A DNA stretch of 64,000 nucleotides from DATAUD01 sp035511075 (GCA_035511075.1 DATKFW010000108.1:62001-126000), one strand, 5' to 3'; positions 18,250 to 26,700 are shown, numbered from the stretch's first letter. Notes: generated by a model not told the origin, from the letters alone. Made by a program: numbers and translations.

Positions 18250-19341
18250 ATGTTGAAGTTGTGCCTGCTGATAGTCTTCGCCCTGGCGGCTGCGAGCGTG
18301 CCGGGGGAGGAAATCGATTTTGATTTGAGCACAGTCACTCCCGGCAAAGGCCCCCCTGGATTTTTGAGCCTTGTGACAGGCGAGGGCAACCCGGCGCCTT
18401 GGACGGTTGTGGACGAGCAGGTGCCACCCATCCTTGCGCCGCTCTCACCCAATGCCCGTGGAAACGTCGCCATGAGACCTGTGCTTGCGGTGCAATCGCT
18501 GAATCTTTCACGCGACCATTTCCCGCTGCTGCTGTACACCAACGAGCTGTTCTTTGATTTCACGTTCGTCACGCGGTTCAAGATCGCCGGCGGAATCATC
18601 GATCCGGAGGCCGGCATTGTATTTCGCGCGCAAGACCAGAGTAATTATTACGTCCTGCGCGCCAGCGAGCAGGGCAACTTGCTATGGTACCGCGTGGTCG
18701 GGGGGAGGCAATACGACATGCTGGGCATCGGGGTCAAAATTCCGATTCCCGCGGATGTCTGGGAGGAAATGCGGGTGGAGTGCGCGGGCAGCCGCACGCG
18801 CTGCTACTTGAACGGGAAATTGGTCATACCGCCCTCCAAACCCGGGTCGCCAACCAACGACCTTGCGATCAACGACACCACTTTTGCCAACGGCAAAATC
18901 GGCTTTTGGACACGGGCGGATTCCAAATGCTATTTCGTGGACGCGCACGTCCAGTACACTCCGAAAGTGGCGTTCGTGCAAGTGGTGGTGGAGGAGGCGA
19001 TGAGGAAATTTCCCTCGATCCAAAGCTTGAAAATTTACGCCACCAGAGACGCGGGGCCGCCGGTGATCATCGGGGACCCCGACCATGCTGAATTGAGCGA
19101 GCCCGGCACGAAGGTCGAGGCGGACGTCATTGTCCGCGGCACGGTTTACTACCTGAAAACGAAGGGTTCGGTGGAGGTGACGCTGCCGTTGCGGGACAGA
19201 AACGGGGACATTGCCGCGGCGCTGAAGGTCAGATTTAAATCGTTCCCCGGTGAAACGGAAGCGACGGCTGTGAATCGCGCGACGGTTGTCAAGAAAGTCA
19301 TCGAGGCCCGGATTGATACGTTGCAGGGGATGGCGGAGTAA
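18250..19341 (+). CDS. Secreted protein with a LamG/GH16-like carbohydrate-binding fold, function unknown
   Basis: 363 residues with an N-terminal signal peptide (MLKLCLLIVFALAAASVPG). Residues about 25-230 resemble the concanavalin-like fold seen in LamG and 3-keto-disaccharide hydrolase proteins (FRAQDQSNYYVLRASEQGNLLWYRV, then KIGFWTRADSKCYF). A C-terminal domain of about 120 residues (VQVVVEEAMRKFPSIQSLKIYATRD to IEARIDTLQGMAE) is not recognised. No catalytic residues can be assigned. Its 3' end overlaps the convergent queG gene by 44 nt. Confidence 0.75.
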   Translation: MLKLCLLIVFALAAASVPGEEIDFDLSTVTPGKGPPGFLSLVTGEGNPAPWTVVDEQVPPILAPLSPNARGNVAMRPVLAVQSLNLSRDHFPLLLYTNELFFDFTFVTRFKIAGGIIDPEAGIVFRAQDQSNYYVLRASEQGNLLWYRVVGGRQYDMLGIGVKIPIPADVWEEMRVECAGSRTRCYLNGKLVIPPSKPGSPTNDLAINDTTFANGKIGFWTRADSKCYFVDAHVQYTPKVAFVQVVVEEAMRKFPSIQSLKIYATRDAGPPVIIGDPDHAELSEPGTKVEADVIVRGTVYYLKTKGSVEVTLPLRDRNGDIAAALKVRFKSFPGETEATAVNRATVVKKVIEARIDTLQGMAE

Positions 19342-20353
19342 TCCGCCCGATCGCCCACCGGGCGTGCTCGGCGATGAGAGGTTCAGGGTCCAGGGCGGCC
19401 TTCTGAAGCGCCGGCAACGCGCGTTGGTCCCCGACGTTGCCCAATGCGACACAGACGTTGCGGAGCAAGCCGCGGCGTTTGGCGCGCAGAATTGGGGTGC
19501 CGGCGAATCGCTGTTTGAACGCGGCCTCGTCCAGGCGGAGCAAATCGATCAAGTCAGGCGCGGCCAAATCGGCGCGGTAATGGGGACGCATCATCGCGCC
19601 TTCGCGGGCGAAGCGGTTCCACGGGCAGGCGTCGAGGCAATCGTCGCACCCGTAAATCCGGGTGCCGATCGCTGGGCGCAATGCTTCGGGAATGGAGCCT
19701 TTCAATTCAATGGTGAGATAAGAGATGCAGCGACGGGCATCGAGTTGGAACGGGGCCGTGATGGCCGCGGTGGGGCAGGCATCGATGCAACGGCGGCAGG
19801 AGCCGCAACGGTTTTTCTCGGGCGCGTCCGGCTCGACTTCCACGGTGGTAATGATCTCGGAAAGGAAGATCCAGTTACCAAACTTGCGGCTGATGAGATT
19901 GGTGTGCTTGCCGACGAAACCCAGTCCGGCGCGCCCGGCCAGATCGCGCTCCAGCAGCGGGCCGGTGTCAACATACCACAACGAACGGGCGTCGGCGGGG
20001 CCGAGAGAATTGACGAAGCTGGTGAGCTCTTTCAGGCGTTCTCCCAGGACATCGTGATAATCGGCAAACCTGGCGTAGCGGGCGATTTGGCCGGTGGCGC
20101 CGGCGGACGGGGAATTGGGCGCCGACGGCTTTGCGTAACTGACGAGCAAGGCAACAATGGTTTTTGCGCCGGGGAGGATTTTACAGGGATCGACGCGTTT
20201 GTGGGCATTGCGTTGGAGGTAGTCCATCTGGCCGTGAGAGCCTGAGGCGAGCCAGCTTTGGAATTGCGCGGCGTGATCGGGGGGACTGGCGGTCGTGAAA
20301 CGGCAATCGTCAAAACCCAGATCGGCGGCGCGCTTTTGGATGGCGGCTTTCAC
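19298..20353 (-). CDS. queG: Epoxyqueuosine reductase
   Basis: Cobalamin- and iron-sulfur-dependent enzyme making the last step of queuosine synthesis on tRNA, reducing epoxyqueuosine to queuosine. 351 residues. Motifs: GFDDCRFTTA near the N-terminus, HGQMDYLQRN, two 4Fe-4S clusters from CGSCRRCIDACPTAAI and CDDCLDACPW, and a C-terminal HEAT-like segment (RNVCVALGNVGDQRALPALQKA). The GTG at 20353 is used. No other que genes lie in the window. The upstream region carries a strong inverted repeat (20366-20458) that separates it from the GxxExxY gene. Confidence 0.95.
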   Translation of the reverse strand: MKAAIQKRAADLGFDDCRFTTASPPDHAAQFQSWLASGSHGQMDYLQRNAHKRVDPCKILPGAKTIVALLVSYAKPSAPNSPSAGATGQIARYARFADYHDVLGERLKELTSFVNSLGPADARSLWYVDTGPLLERDLAGRAGLGFVGKHTNLISRKFGNWIFLSEIITTVEVEPDAPEKNRCGSCRRCIDACPTAAITAPFQLDARRCISYLTIELKGSIPEALRPAIGTRIYGCDDCLDACPWNRFAREGAMMRPHYRADLAAPDLIDLLRLDEAAFKQRFAGTPILRAKRRGLLRNVCVALGNVGDQRALPALQKAALDPEPLIAEHARWAIGRITPPSPATYQSGPR

Positions 20354-20365
20354 GGGAAGAGAATC

Positions 20366-20458
20366 AGCCGCAAAGATCGCAAAGAACGCAAAGAGGACAA
20401 TGATTCGATGTCTTTCATAATGCTCGTTTTCTTTGCGTTCTCTGTGTTCTTTGCGGCT
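20366..20458. repeat. Inverted repeat of the CGCAAAG element between the GxxExxY gene and queG
   Basis: Arms at 20366-20393 (starts AGCCGCAAAG, ends GAACGCAAAG) and 20431-20458 match at 25 of 28 positions, with a 37-nt spacer. On the minus strand the transcript would form a long hairpin 3 nt after the GxxExxY stop and just upstream of queG. It is made of tandem 9-mers of the form CGCAAAGAN. Related copies lie at 20840, 21412, 23873 and 26924. Confidence 0.85.
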
Positions 20459-20461
20459 AAA

Positions 20462-20839
20462 TCATGTTTGCGACAAGGCGAACTTGCGGATTTCGAACTT
20501 GTAGGAACCGAAGTTGATAAGCAGTCCGTGTTCGAGACGGGCCGATTTAAGATAGCCCAGGATTTGGGCAACGTGCTCCGGCGCGATTGACCTCGCGGTT
20601 TTCAACTCAACGACGAGTTGGTTTTCGACGAGCAAATCAGCGAAATAATCGCCAAGGGCCGTTCCGTCCTCGTCGAATACCGGCAGGGGATGCTGTTGTC
20701 TGACCTCCAGCCCCCCCTTTCGCAATCGATGGACGAGTGCGTTTTCATAGACTTTCTCGAGGTGTCCATGTCCATGATAAACACGGATATCGTAGGCTGT
20801 CTGGCGGATTTGATCGCAGAGCGGTTGAAGTTCTTTCAT
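20462..20839 (-). CDS. GxxExxY family protein (predicted PD-(D/E)XK nuclease-like)
   Basis: 125 residues, the usual length for this family. The signature G-x-L-E-x-x-Y is in HGHLEKVYENAL; the central D-x(n)-ELK core is in DYFADLLVENQLVVELKTA, as in PD-(D/E)XK-fold nucleases. Function is not established; a nuclease-like activity is inferred from fold only. The start at 20839 has AAGGAG about 9 nt upstream. The gene is bracketed by copies of one repeat: a degenerate copy at 20840-20865 directly before the ATG and an inverted pair directly after the stop. This arrangement suggests a mobile or recurrent cassette. Confidence 0.85.
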   Translation of the reverse strand: MKELQPLCDQIRQTAYDIRVYHGHGHLEKVYENALVHRLRKGGLEVRQQHPLPVFDEDGTALGDYFADLLVENQLVVELKTARSIAPEHVAQILGYLKSARLEHGLLINFGSYKFEIRKFALSQT

Positions 20840-20865
20840 CCTTGCTCTCTCCTTTCTTTGCGGTC
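20840..20865. repeat. Degenerate CGCAAAG-element copy upstream of the GxxExxY gene
   Basis: Ends TTCTTTGCGG and aligns with 20431-20458 in the same orientation, about 20 of 28 positions with a 2-nt gap. Its drifted second unit now supplies the ribosome binding site of the GxxExxY gene. Confidence 0.5.
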
Positions 20866-20872
20866 AGGCGTT

Positions 20873-21403
20873 TCATTTTCGCGCAAGGCGGAACTGGTGG
20901 AGGACCTGTTGGGCGACCTCCTTGGGCGAACGGAAACCGGTGTGAATCATCGCGTCGGCCTGGTGGTAGGCGGCGGATCGCTGTTCGAGCAATTCGCGGA
21001 TTTTTCCCGGAGGATCGGCGGTTTGGAGCAATGGGCGGTGCGATTGGGTCCTGACCCGTTCCCAAATCGTTTCCGGCGAGGCCCACAAACATATCACCAG
21101 CGCGTGGGATTTGAGACTGGCCAGATTGTCCGGATTGGCGACAAAGCCACCCCCTGCGGAAATGACGATATTGCGGCGGGACGAGAGCGCGCGGGCGGTG
21201 TCTTCCTCCAATAGGCGAAAGGCGGCCTCGCCGTTTTGTTCGAAGATTTCGGCAATCGATTTGCCCGTCTGGCTTTCGATCCATTCATCTGTATCGATGA
21301 AATCGAAGCGCAAAAGGTCCGCGGCGAGTCGTCCGACCGAAGATTTGCCGGTGCCCATGAACCCGACCAGGGCAAGATTGTGAATAAGGCGCGGATTCTG
21401 CAC
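20873..21403 (-). CDS. aroK: Shikimate kinase
   Basis: Phosphorylates the 3-hydroxyl of shikimate with ATP in aromatic amino acid synthesis. With the GTG at 21403 the product is 176 residues, the family norm. Walker A is GFMGTGKSSVG; DTDEWIE binds shikimate; GGGFV and RPLLQ (lid region) are present. A longer frame to 21571 exists, but it would run through a repeat element (21412-21440) and one arm of an inverted repeat, so the shorter start is preferred. No other aro gene is nearby. Confidence 0.93.
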   Translation of the reverse strand: MQNPRLIHNLALVGFMGTGKSSVGRLAADLLRFDFIDTDEWIESQTGKSIAEIFEQNGEAAFRLLEEDTARALSSRRNIVISAGGGFVANPDNLASLKSHALVICLWASPETIWERVRTQSHRPLLQTADPPGKIRELLEQRSAAYHQADAMIHTGFRSPKEVAQQVLHQFRLARK

Positions 21404-21411
21404 GGTGACAT

Positions 21412-21440
21412 TTAACCGCAAGGAAGGCAGGGAACGCAAA
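21412..21440. repeat. CGCAAAG-element copy upstream of aroK
   Basis: Matches the reverse complement of the 20431-20460 copy at 25 of 29 positions (begins TTAACCGCAA). It runs straight into the left arm of the 21439-21971 inverted-repeat unit. Confidence 0.7.
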
Positions 21441-21971
21441 ACGTTTGGCAGTGCCTTAATTTGAAATAATTTCACTTTTTTTGGGCGGTTGGCATGGAAC
21501 TGTCGGGGCTTGACTGGATGGATTGCGGGGTGTTTTCTTCCCGCCATGAGCAGCAACCCGCCGCCTGACACGTTTTACCTAGTTCTCGTTGATAAGCCAA
21601 GTGCATACGATCCAATCGAACCCAAATGGCAAGCATGGGCCAGGTTTTTAAAAAGTATCGAAAGTGACCAAGACATGAATCAAAGGCTTGAACGGTTGTC
21701 CGAAAACGCCTTCCTGTTTCACACCAGAAATAACGTGCTCCTGCTAAATTGGTTTCTGGGGAAGTGTGGAAAAGAGAGCATTGCAGCCACGGTCTTTTTC
21801 TTGCCACAAAAGCCAGAGCTTTGCAAGTGATCGTGGCGGCGCAAATACGCCAGTGCCGTCGTAAACGTTTCATTTCTTCGCCTTCTTGATCTGATACGCC
21901 ACTGCCGCAACATCGGACGCAACCCCGTTGAGCGCAAGCACGAAACCAAATTAAGGCACTACCAAACGTTT
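21439..21971. mobile_element. 533-bp unit bounded by 24-bp inverted repeats
   Basis: The left end, 21439-21462 (AAACGTTTGG...), and the right end, 21948-21971, are inverted copies identical at 23 of 24 positions. The unit holds one small gene (21546-21830) of visibly lower GC and a pair of 14-bp direct repeats (21845-21858 and 21894-21907, one mismatch). No transposase and no clear target duplication are seen. It resembles a MITE or a cargo cassette moved in trans; this is inference from structure. Confidence 0.6.
21546..21830 (+). CDS. Small protein of unknown function inside the inverted-repeat unit
   Basis: 94 residues from the ATG at 21546 (MSSNPPPDTFYLVLVDKPSA). It looks like a real globular protein: an N-terminal strand YLVLVDKPSAYDPIEPKW, then amphipathic RFLKSIESDQDMNQRLERLSE, then NAFLFHTRNNVLLLNWFL and ATVFFLPQKPEL. 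No signal peptide, membrane segment or known motif. Base composition is more AT-rich than its neighbours, consistent with foreign origin. I do not recognise a family. It lies between aroK and the secreted protein gene, opposite to both. The same strand also opens 57 nt earlier, but that extension lacks protein character. Confidence 0.6.
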   Translation: MSSNPPPDTFYLVLVDKPSAYDPIEPKWQAWARFLKSIESDQDMNQRLERLSENAFLFHTRNNVLLLNWFLGKCGKESIAATVFFLPQKPELCK

Positions 21972-21995
21972 CTGCGCGCCCGGCCGACGGGCACG

Positions 21996-23777
21996 CTATT
22001 GGCTGATGCGATAGAAGCGAATGGCTCCGTTGGTGGCGGTTGAGACGCTGAATACACCCCCGCTGCCTGTCACGACGGCGCCCGCCACCGCGGCGTAACC
22101 GTTCTGGAGCGCGCTGGAACTCTGCAAGGTAAAGGCCGAAGGGGTCGCCGCGGGTCCGGTAAAATTGATCGTGACAGAGGAGTCGCTGAGGGTGATTTGG
22201 GTAATCTGGAATGGTGTGGCGGTCACGGTCACAGTTATCGCGGCCGTTGCCACTGTGGTATTGGTGTTCGCTCCCGGCGGCGACCAGACCCGCCACAAAT
22301 TCCGCGTGGTGGAGGCGCCGTAGAGATTGCCCACATTGTCCCAAGCCGCGCAGGTATAAGCCTGGCCCCAATCCAGGTTGGTCAATGACTGGATGTTCGC
22401 GCCGTTGGTGACGGATATAACAGAGCCGTTTGTGGCGTTGAGCACACGAATGCCTCCTCCAGTGCCATTGTCGGCGCCGATCGACATGGGGCACGCGACC
22501 ATGGTTGGATTGAGCCGGGAATTGATCGCAACATCGCGAGCGGCTTCAAAGGCGGGATCGTTGGCGCAAACGGAGTCAACGCCACAGCCGTAACCCCACG
22601 CCACTTCCCCGGAATTCGTTCCCTCGACATAATTAAAGGCGATGGCGCCGTTTGTGTCGGGGGGAGGAAGGCGGCCGCTGTTCCAATTGGTGAACACCAT
22701 GGCGTCATAGACGGCGTCTTCATTGGTCAAATCCTCGCCGATGAATATGTCCAGATTCCTGTCAACCATGCAGCCGCCGGAAGAACCCAGGCTAAGGTCA
22801 AAGCCGGTCTGCACGACCTGCACGCCGTAGGTGTCATTCGGGTCGGACGCGCCGTTGGTCAGGTGGTACATCCATATTCCCCAGTTTGGATAATCGTTGT
22901 CACAGAGCCAGACGGCGGCGTTGGTGGTGGTCGTCCCGGAGATGTCAAACTCCTGGATGCCGACGGCAAGGTCGGCGTAATCGGGGTTGTTAAGATAATT
23001 ATTGACAAAGCCGCCGTTGTCACCGATGACAAGCTGATTGGTAGTGGCCTGCATATCGCATGCGATAATTGCGCCCAAATAACTGTCATCGACCCAGTAA
23101 ATCCTGTCATCCTCGCCGATCCGAATCTTCATGGGATCGAGTCCGCCGGCGTCGGGCATTTGATCCGCGACGGGCGCATCGCCGCCATCGTCGTTTAGAT
23201 AATTCGCGTTGCCGTACCAACCTTCGTCGGCCTGGCTGCCGTCAGCGTTCATTTTGTAAATACCGGTCATCTGCGCGGCGAGAGGGAAGTTGGTGTCAGT
23301 GCCGCTGTTCGTGGCGCAGCCCATTATGACGCGACCGTAATAGGGGCTGTTGGTATTGTTATCAACGGCGATGCCCAGTGGATCAAACGCGGGCATGCCG
23401 GCATTGGTGTCCACGCTGATTTGCGTCCAATTGGCGAAGCCCGAGGCCGCCGCGGTAATGCTGACGGAATAAGTTCCCGAGGTCAGGGTGGTGCCAGAAC
23501 TGTTGGTGACGCCCCACACGACGGTGTTGAGGCCCATGCTGGTTCCGCCGGCAAACGTGGCGACGTTGGTGGCGCCCTGCGAGATCGCGACTGTGACGCC
23601 CAGAGTGGCAGCCTGATTGAGACGGTAGGTGATCGTCACCGGACCAGCGCCAGCATCGGTAATGCTGGATAAACTGCCGTTGACTTTGATATCGGTGGCA
23701 TAAACATTGGCGCGGGCGCTGAAAGGGGAGAGGAGAATGCCGGCGATGAAACACAAGAGGAATGGAAACGTTTTCAC
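21996..23777 (-). CDS. Secreted beta-propeller-like protein, paralogue of 24747-26570
   Basis: 593 residues, GTG start, signal peptide ending FSARA. Residues about 24-115 form a FlgD-like Ig domain (ITYRLNQAATLGVTVAISQG, TSGTYSVSITAA). A long region follows with repeated blades of the type DEDRIYWVD, AAVWLCDNDYPNWGIWMYH and AAWDNVGNLYGAS, suggesting a propeller. A C-terminal Ig-like domain ends FYRISQ. No catalytic motif is visible. The first 400 bp are close in nucleotide sequence to the gene at 24747-26570, which lies on the same strand beyond a pseudopilin gene. Function unknown; a surface or extracellular role is inferred from the signal peptide. Confidence 0.82.
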   Translation of the reverse strand: MKTFPFLLCFIAGILLSPFSARANVYATDIKVNGSLSSITDAGAGPVTITYRLNQAATLGVTVAISQGATNVATFAGGTSMGLNTVVWGVTNSSGTTLTSGTYSVSITAAASGFANWTQISVDTNAGMPAFDPLGIAVDNNTNSPYYGRVIMGCATNSGTDTNFPLAAQMTGIYKMNADGSQADEGWYGNANYLNDDGGDAPVADQMPDAGGLDPMKIRIGEDDRIYWVDDSYLGAIIACDMQATTNQLVIGDNGGFVNNYLNNPDYADLAVGIQEFDISGTTTTNAAVWLCDNDYPNWGIWMYHLTNGASDPNDTYGVQVVQTGFDLSLGSSGGCMVDRNLDIFIGEDLTNEDAVYDAMVFTNWNSGRLPPPDTNGAIAFNYVEGTNSGEVAWGYGCGVDSVCANDPAFEAARDVAINSRLNPTMVACPMSIGADNGTGGGIRVLNATNGSVISVTNGANIQSLTNLDWGQAYTCAAWDNVGNLYGASTTRNLWRVWSPPGANTNTTVATAAITVTVTATPFQITQITLSDSSVTINFTGPAATPSAFTLQSSSALQNGYAAVAGAVVTGSGGVFSVSTATNGAIRFYRISQ

Positions 23778-23872
23778 AGGTTTAGTTCAAATTGAAGGGC
23801 TAATGCACCGCATCGAGGCATTCGCGCCTCCTGAAAACTCTTGAACGACGAGCGGACTCTCCACGGGGGGCA

Positions 23873-23900
23873 TTTTACCGCAAAAAACCGGGAACGCAAA
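23873..23900. repeat. CGCAAAG-element copy
   Basis: Degenerate copy (TTTTACCGCAAAAAA then GGGAACGCAAA). The 17-mer GGGAACGCAAAACGTTT at 23890-23906 is identical to 21430-21446. Confidence 0.55.
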
Positions 23901-23932
23901 ACGTTTCTGCCGTTCCAGTCAACCGTCAACGA

Positions 23933-24700
23933 CTACCAGTTAGCGTAGTAGCCGATGTAGGAGGAGGCATAGTGGGATCTCATCTGTTTGATCGGGACCC
24001 AGAGGACGGAGTCGTCGAGATGGCCGACGTTGCCGCCGTCGGCCCCGAGTTTCGTGGGTGTCTCGAGCACGTAGGGCATGCTCTCGACAATCGATGATCC
24101 TTGATTGGAATGATCGTATAGCCCGCCGTTCTTGCGGTGGGGAACGATCACCAGGCCGTCACCCCACATATTCGCGTCGGTCAGAATGACGTTGGTGCCG
24201 TTTTCAGTGGCTTTGGCGGGGGACCACCAGGCATTGGAGTTGGCGTAATCCCAACCATTGGTGTTGACATCACCGCAGTAGTTGTAACCGATCAGATAGC
24301 CCCACTCGGGATCGTAAGGATCAAAGCTGCCAAAGCGGAAATTGGGGCAAAGCAGGATATTCGAGTTGCCGGAGTAGAAGACGATATTGGTGAAGGCAAT
24401 ATTGGCAATGCGGATGAGATGCGATTGATCATCATTGTCGCGGCAAGGAGGGAGATTTTGGCTGTTGTCATCGGCGTAAATGATTATGGCCAGTATGGCC
24501 TGATGCATATTGCTCTTGCAGGCGGTCCGCTGCGCCTCTTCCTTGGCGGAGCTGAGAGCCGGCAAGAGCATCGCCGCCAGGATGGCGATGACGGCGATGA
24601 CCACGAGCAACTCGATCAGAGTGAAGGCGCGAATAAATTGCTCTCTTTTGGCGGGCAGATCACAGCATTCCTCGGCGCGCGCGGCGCCCCGCCATGCCAC
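23933..24700 (-). CDS. Pseudopilin-like secreted protein (prepilin-type N-terminus)
   Basis: 255 residues. A class III prepilin leader (RAFTLIELLVVIAVIAILAAMLLPAL) begins near residue 25, with cleavage expected before Phe and the conserved Glu at +5. The remainder is a variable globular domain with ILLCPNFRFGSF, VILTDANMWGDG and VGHLDDSVLWVP. Such proteins are abundant in Verrucomicrobiota and Planctomycetota and are probably processed by a prepilin peptidase encoded elsewhere. It lies between two paralogous secreted proteins on the same strand, about 46 nt after the upstream one, so the three may be co-transcribed. The N-terminal Met choice is uncertain. Confidence 0.88.
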   Translation of the reverse strand: MAWRGAARAEECCDLPAKREQFIRAFTLIELLVVIAVIAILAAMLLPALSSAKEEAQRTACKSNMHQAILAIIIYADDNSQNLPPCRDNDDQSHLIRIANIAFTNIVFYSGNSNILLCPNFRFGSFDPYDPEWGYLIGYNYCGDVNTNGWDYANSNAWWSPAKATENGTNVILTDANMWGDGLVIVPHRKNGGLYDHSNQGSSIVESMPYVLETPTKLGADGGNVGHLDDSVLWVPIKQMRSHYASSYIGYYANW

Positions 24701-24746
24701 CAGCGCGCGCAGCCTTGTTTCTTGACCTATACGGAATGGTTCAACT

Positions 24747-26570
24747 TTACAAATCGCTTGTCTCTTTAATTTCGTAAAACTGAGTTGAACAACTCGTGAA
24801 GGTCATTTGAATGGCGCCCGAAGTGCCGCTGGAAACCACGCCAATGACAGGGCTATAAGTACCGTTCAAAGTGGACGAGCCTTCAAGCTCGTATGACGTT
24901 CCCACCGGCAGGGTTGTCGTACCGTTAAACGTAATGGTGACGATTGAGCAGCCTCCGGCGATTGGTTCGGCGGATATGCCGGTAATCTGCAACGTTGACG
25001 ATACCGAGCCGAGAACCACTTGCGGCACCGCAACGGTGGTATTGGTATTGGTTCCAGGCGGCGACCAGGCCCTCCATACATTGCGGGTGGGTGATGCGGC
25101 ATAGAGGTTGCCCACATTGTCCCACGCCGCGCAGTTGTATTCCTGATTGAAATCCAGGTTGGTAAGACTCTCAGTGACGTCGCCGCTGAGGTTGGTGACC
25201 GTGAGAATGGCGCCTGTTTTGGCGTCAAGCAAACGAATGCCCGAACCATTGGTATCATCGTTGCCCGCTCCCATGGGGCATGCCACAATCGTTGGACTTG
25301 TTCGAGAGTCAATAACAACGTCCTCAACCTTTTCGAACGTCGGATTGGTGGCGCAAGTGATATCAACGCCACAACCATAGCCCCATTCCACATTGTTACT
25401 AACGGAGTAATTTAACCCTGTGGCGTCGGCGATGTCAGGAGGCGGAAGGACACCCATGTTCCAATTGGTAAATACCATGGCGTCATAAACAGCATTCTCG
25501 CCATTCCGGGTTTCTCCAACGAAGATGTCAAGATTTGTATCAACCGTGCAACCGCCCGACGAAACCAAGGCGAGGTCCAACCCTGTTGCCACAGCCTGGG
25601 TCCCGTCGTCGTTGGTAACAGAAGCGCCGTCCGCCATGTGGTACATCATAACTCCCAGATTCGGATAATCAGCGCTACACAACCAGACTGCGGCATTGGT
25701 TGTCTCAGTAGACGTAACGTCAAAATTGATGAAGCCGTAAACGATATCGGCGGCGAGCGGGTTGTCTGCATAACTGTGAGGGCCGCCAAGTTGGCCGCCA
25801 AAAGCCCCGCCATCGTCGAGGACGACCTGATTGGTTGTCACCTGCATATCGAAAGCGACGATCGCGCCTTCCTCACTCCATTCCAGCATGTAAACCCTGT
25901 CATCGCCGCCGATCCTCAGCCTCCAGGGCACAACAAAGGATTGGGGGGGCATCTCGTTGGTAGATAAATTGCCGGCATCGTCCGAAGTATATCCCCCGTA
26001 GCCAAAACCTCCTTCGTCAGCAAAACTGCCGTCGGCATTCAGTTTGTAGAAGCCGTCCTGGATGATCGTGCCCGAGTACGGGTTGGTGGCCGTGCCGTTG
26101 GCGTAAGCGTTGCCCAGAATGACGCGTCCATAATACGGGCTATTGGTGTTATTATCCACCGCGATGCCCTGGGGGAAAAAGGCGTAATTGCCGGCGTTGG
26201 TGTCCACGCTTATTTGCTGCCAATTGGTGAAGCCCGAGGCCGCCGCAGTGATGCTGACGGAATAGGTTCCCGAGGTCAAAGCGGTGCCCGAACTGTTGGT
26301 GACGCCCCACACGACGGTGTTGAGCCCAAAGTTTGTTCCGCCGACAAGGGTGGCCACGCTGGTGGCGCCTTGCCAAATGGAGACTGTGACGCCCAGTGTG
26401 GCGGCCTGATTGAGACGGTAGGTGATCGTCACCGGACTGGCGCCGGAATCCGTGACGGTGGATAAACTGCCGTTTAATTTGATATCGGTGGCATAAACGT
26501 TTGCGCGGGCGCTGAACGTGGAGAGGAGGATGCCGGCAACAATAAACGGAAGGAATCGAAGTATTTTCAT
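24747..26570 (-). CDS. Secreted beta-propeller-like protein, paralogue of 21996-23777
   Basis: 607 residues from an ATG; signal peptide ending FSARA. It shares the architecture of its paralogue: FlgD-like Ig domain, blades with GGDDRVYMLEW, AAVWLCSADYPNLGVMMYH and CAAWDNVGNLYAASP, and a C-terminal Ig-like domain. The C-terminus, QFYEIKETSDL, differs from the FYRISQ of the paralogue. The Ig domain is strongly conserved at the nucleotide level, with runs of more than 30 identical bases, while the propeller part has diverged. No enzyme motif is visible. Confidence 0.82.
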   Translation of the reverse strand: MKILRFLPFIVAGILLSTFSARANVYATDIKLNGSLSTVTDSGASPVTITYRLNQAATLGVTVSIWQGATSVATLVGGTNFGLNTVVWGVTNSSGTALTSGTYSVSITAAASGFTNWQQISVDTNAGNYAFFPQGIAVDNNTNSPYYGRVILGNAYANGTATNPYSGTIIQDGFYKLNADGSFADEGGFGYGGYTSDDAGNLSTNEMPPQSFVVPWRLRIGGDDRVYMLEWSEEGAIVAFDMQVTTNQVVLDDGGAFGGQLGGPHSYADNPLAADIVYGFINFDVTSTETTNAAVWLCSADYPNLGVMMYHMADGASVTNDDGTQAVATGLDLALVSSGGCTVDTNLDIFVGETRNGENAVYDAMVFTNWNMGVLPPPDIADATGLNYSVSNNVEWGYGCGVDITCATNPTFEKVEDVVIDSRTSPTIVACPMGAGNDDTNGSGIRLLDAKTGAILTVTNLSGDVTESLTNLDFNQEYNCAAWDNVGNLYAASPTRNVWRAWSPPGTNTNTTVAVPQVVLGSVSSTLQITGISAEPIAGGCSIVTITFNGTTTLPVGTSYELEGSSTLNGTYSPVIGVVSSGTSGAIQMTFTSCSTQFYEIKETSDL

Positions 26571-26652
26571 AGGTTTAATTTAACTAAAAACAATTGACTT
26601 GCGGCGCGGTTACACCCGAGAAAAAGAAGTTGTAACCAAAAACATGAATCGG

Positions 26653-26669
26653 TGTCAATAGATAATTGC
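26653..26669 (-). promoter_or_regulatory. Promoter-like motif upstream of the secreted protein 24747-26570
   Basis: On the minus strand, TTGACA (26653-26658) lies in ATCTATTGACACCGATT, which is repeated with one mismatch upstream of the pseudopilin gene at 27943. It is 83 nt before the ATG; no good -10 follows. Confidence 0.35.
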
Positions 26670-26700
26670 AAAAAAAATAAAAGCCGGCAAAAAACCGGCC
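26670..26700 (-). terminator. Rho-independent terminator
   Basis: On the minus strand a GCCGG/CCGGC stem with a 7-nt loop (26683-26699) is followed by a T-rich run. It lies about 320 nt downstream of the pseudopilin gene ending at 27023 and just upstream of the next promoter-like motif. Confidence 0.6.

Noticed and set aside
21472..22494. 340-residue open frame on the minus strand
   Set aside because: It overlaps the secreted protein gene in the wrong frame and has shadow-type composition (many Arg, His and Cys).
21964..23910. 12-bp direct repeats AAACGTTTCTGC on both sides of the gene at 21996-23777
   Set aside because: Too short to support an insertion on their own, and both copies adjoin the repeats already described.
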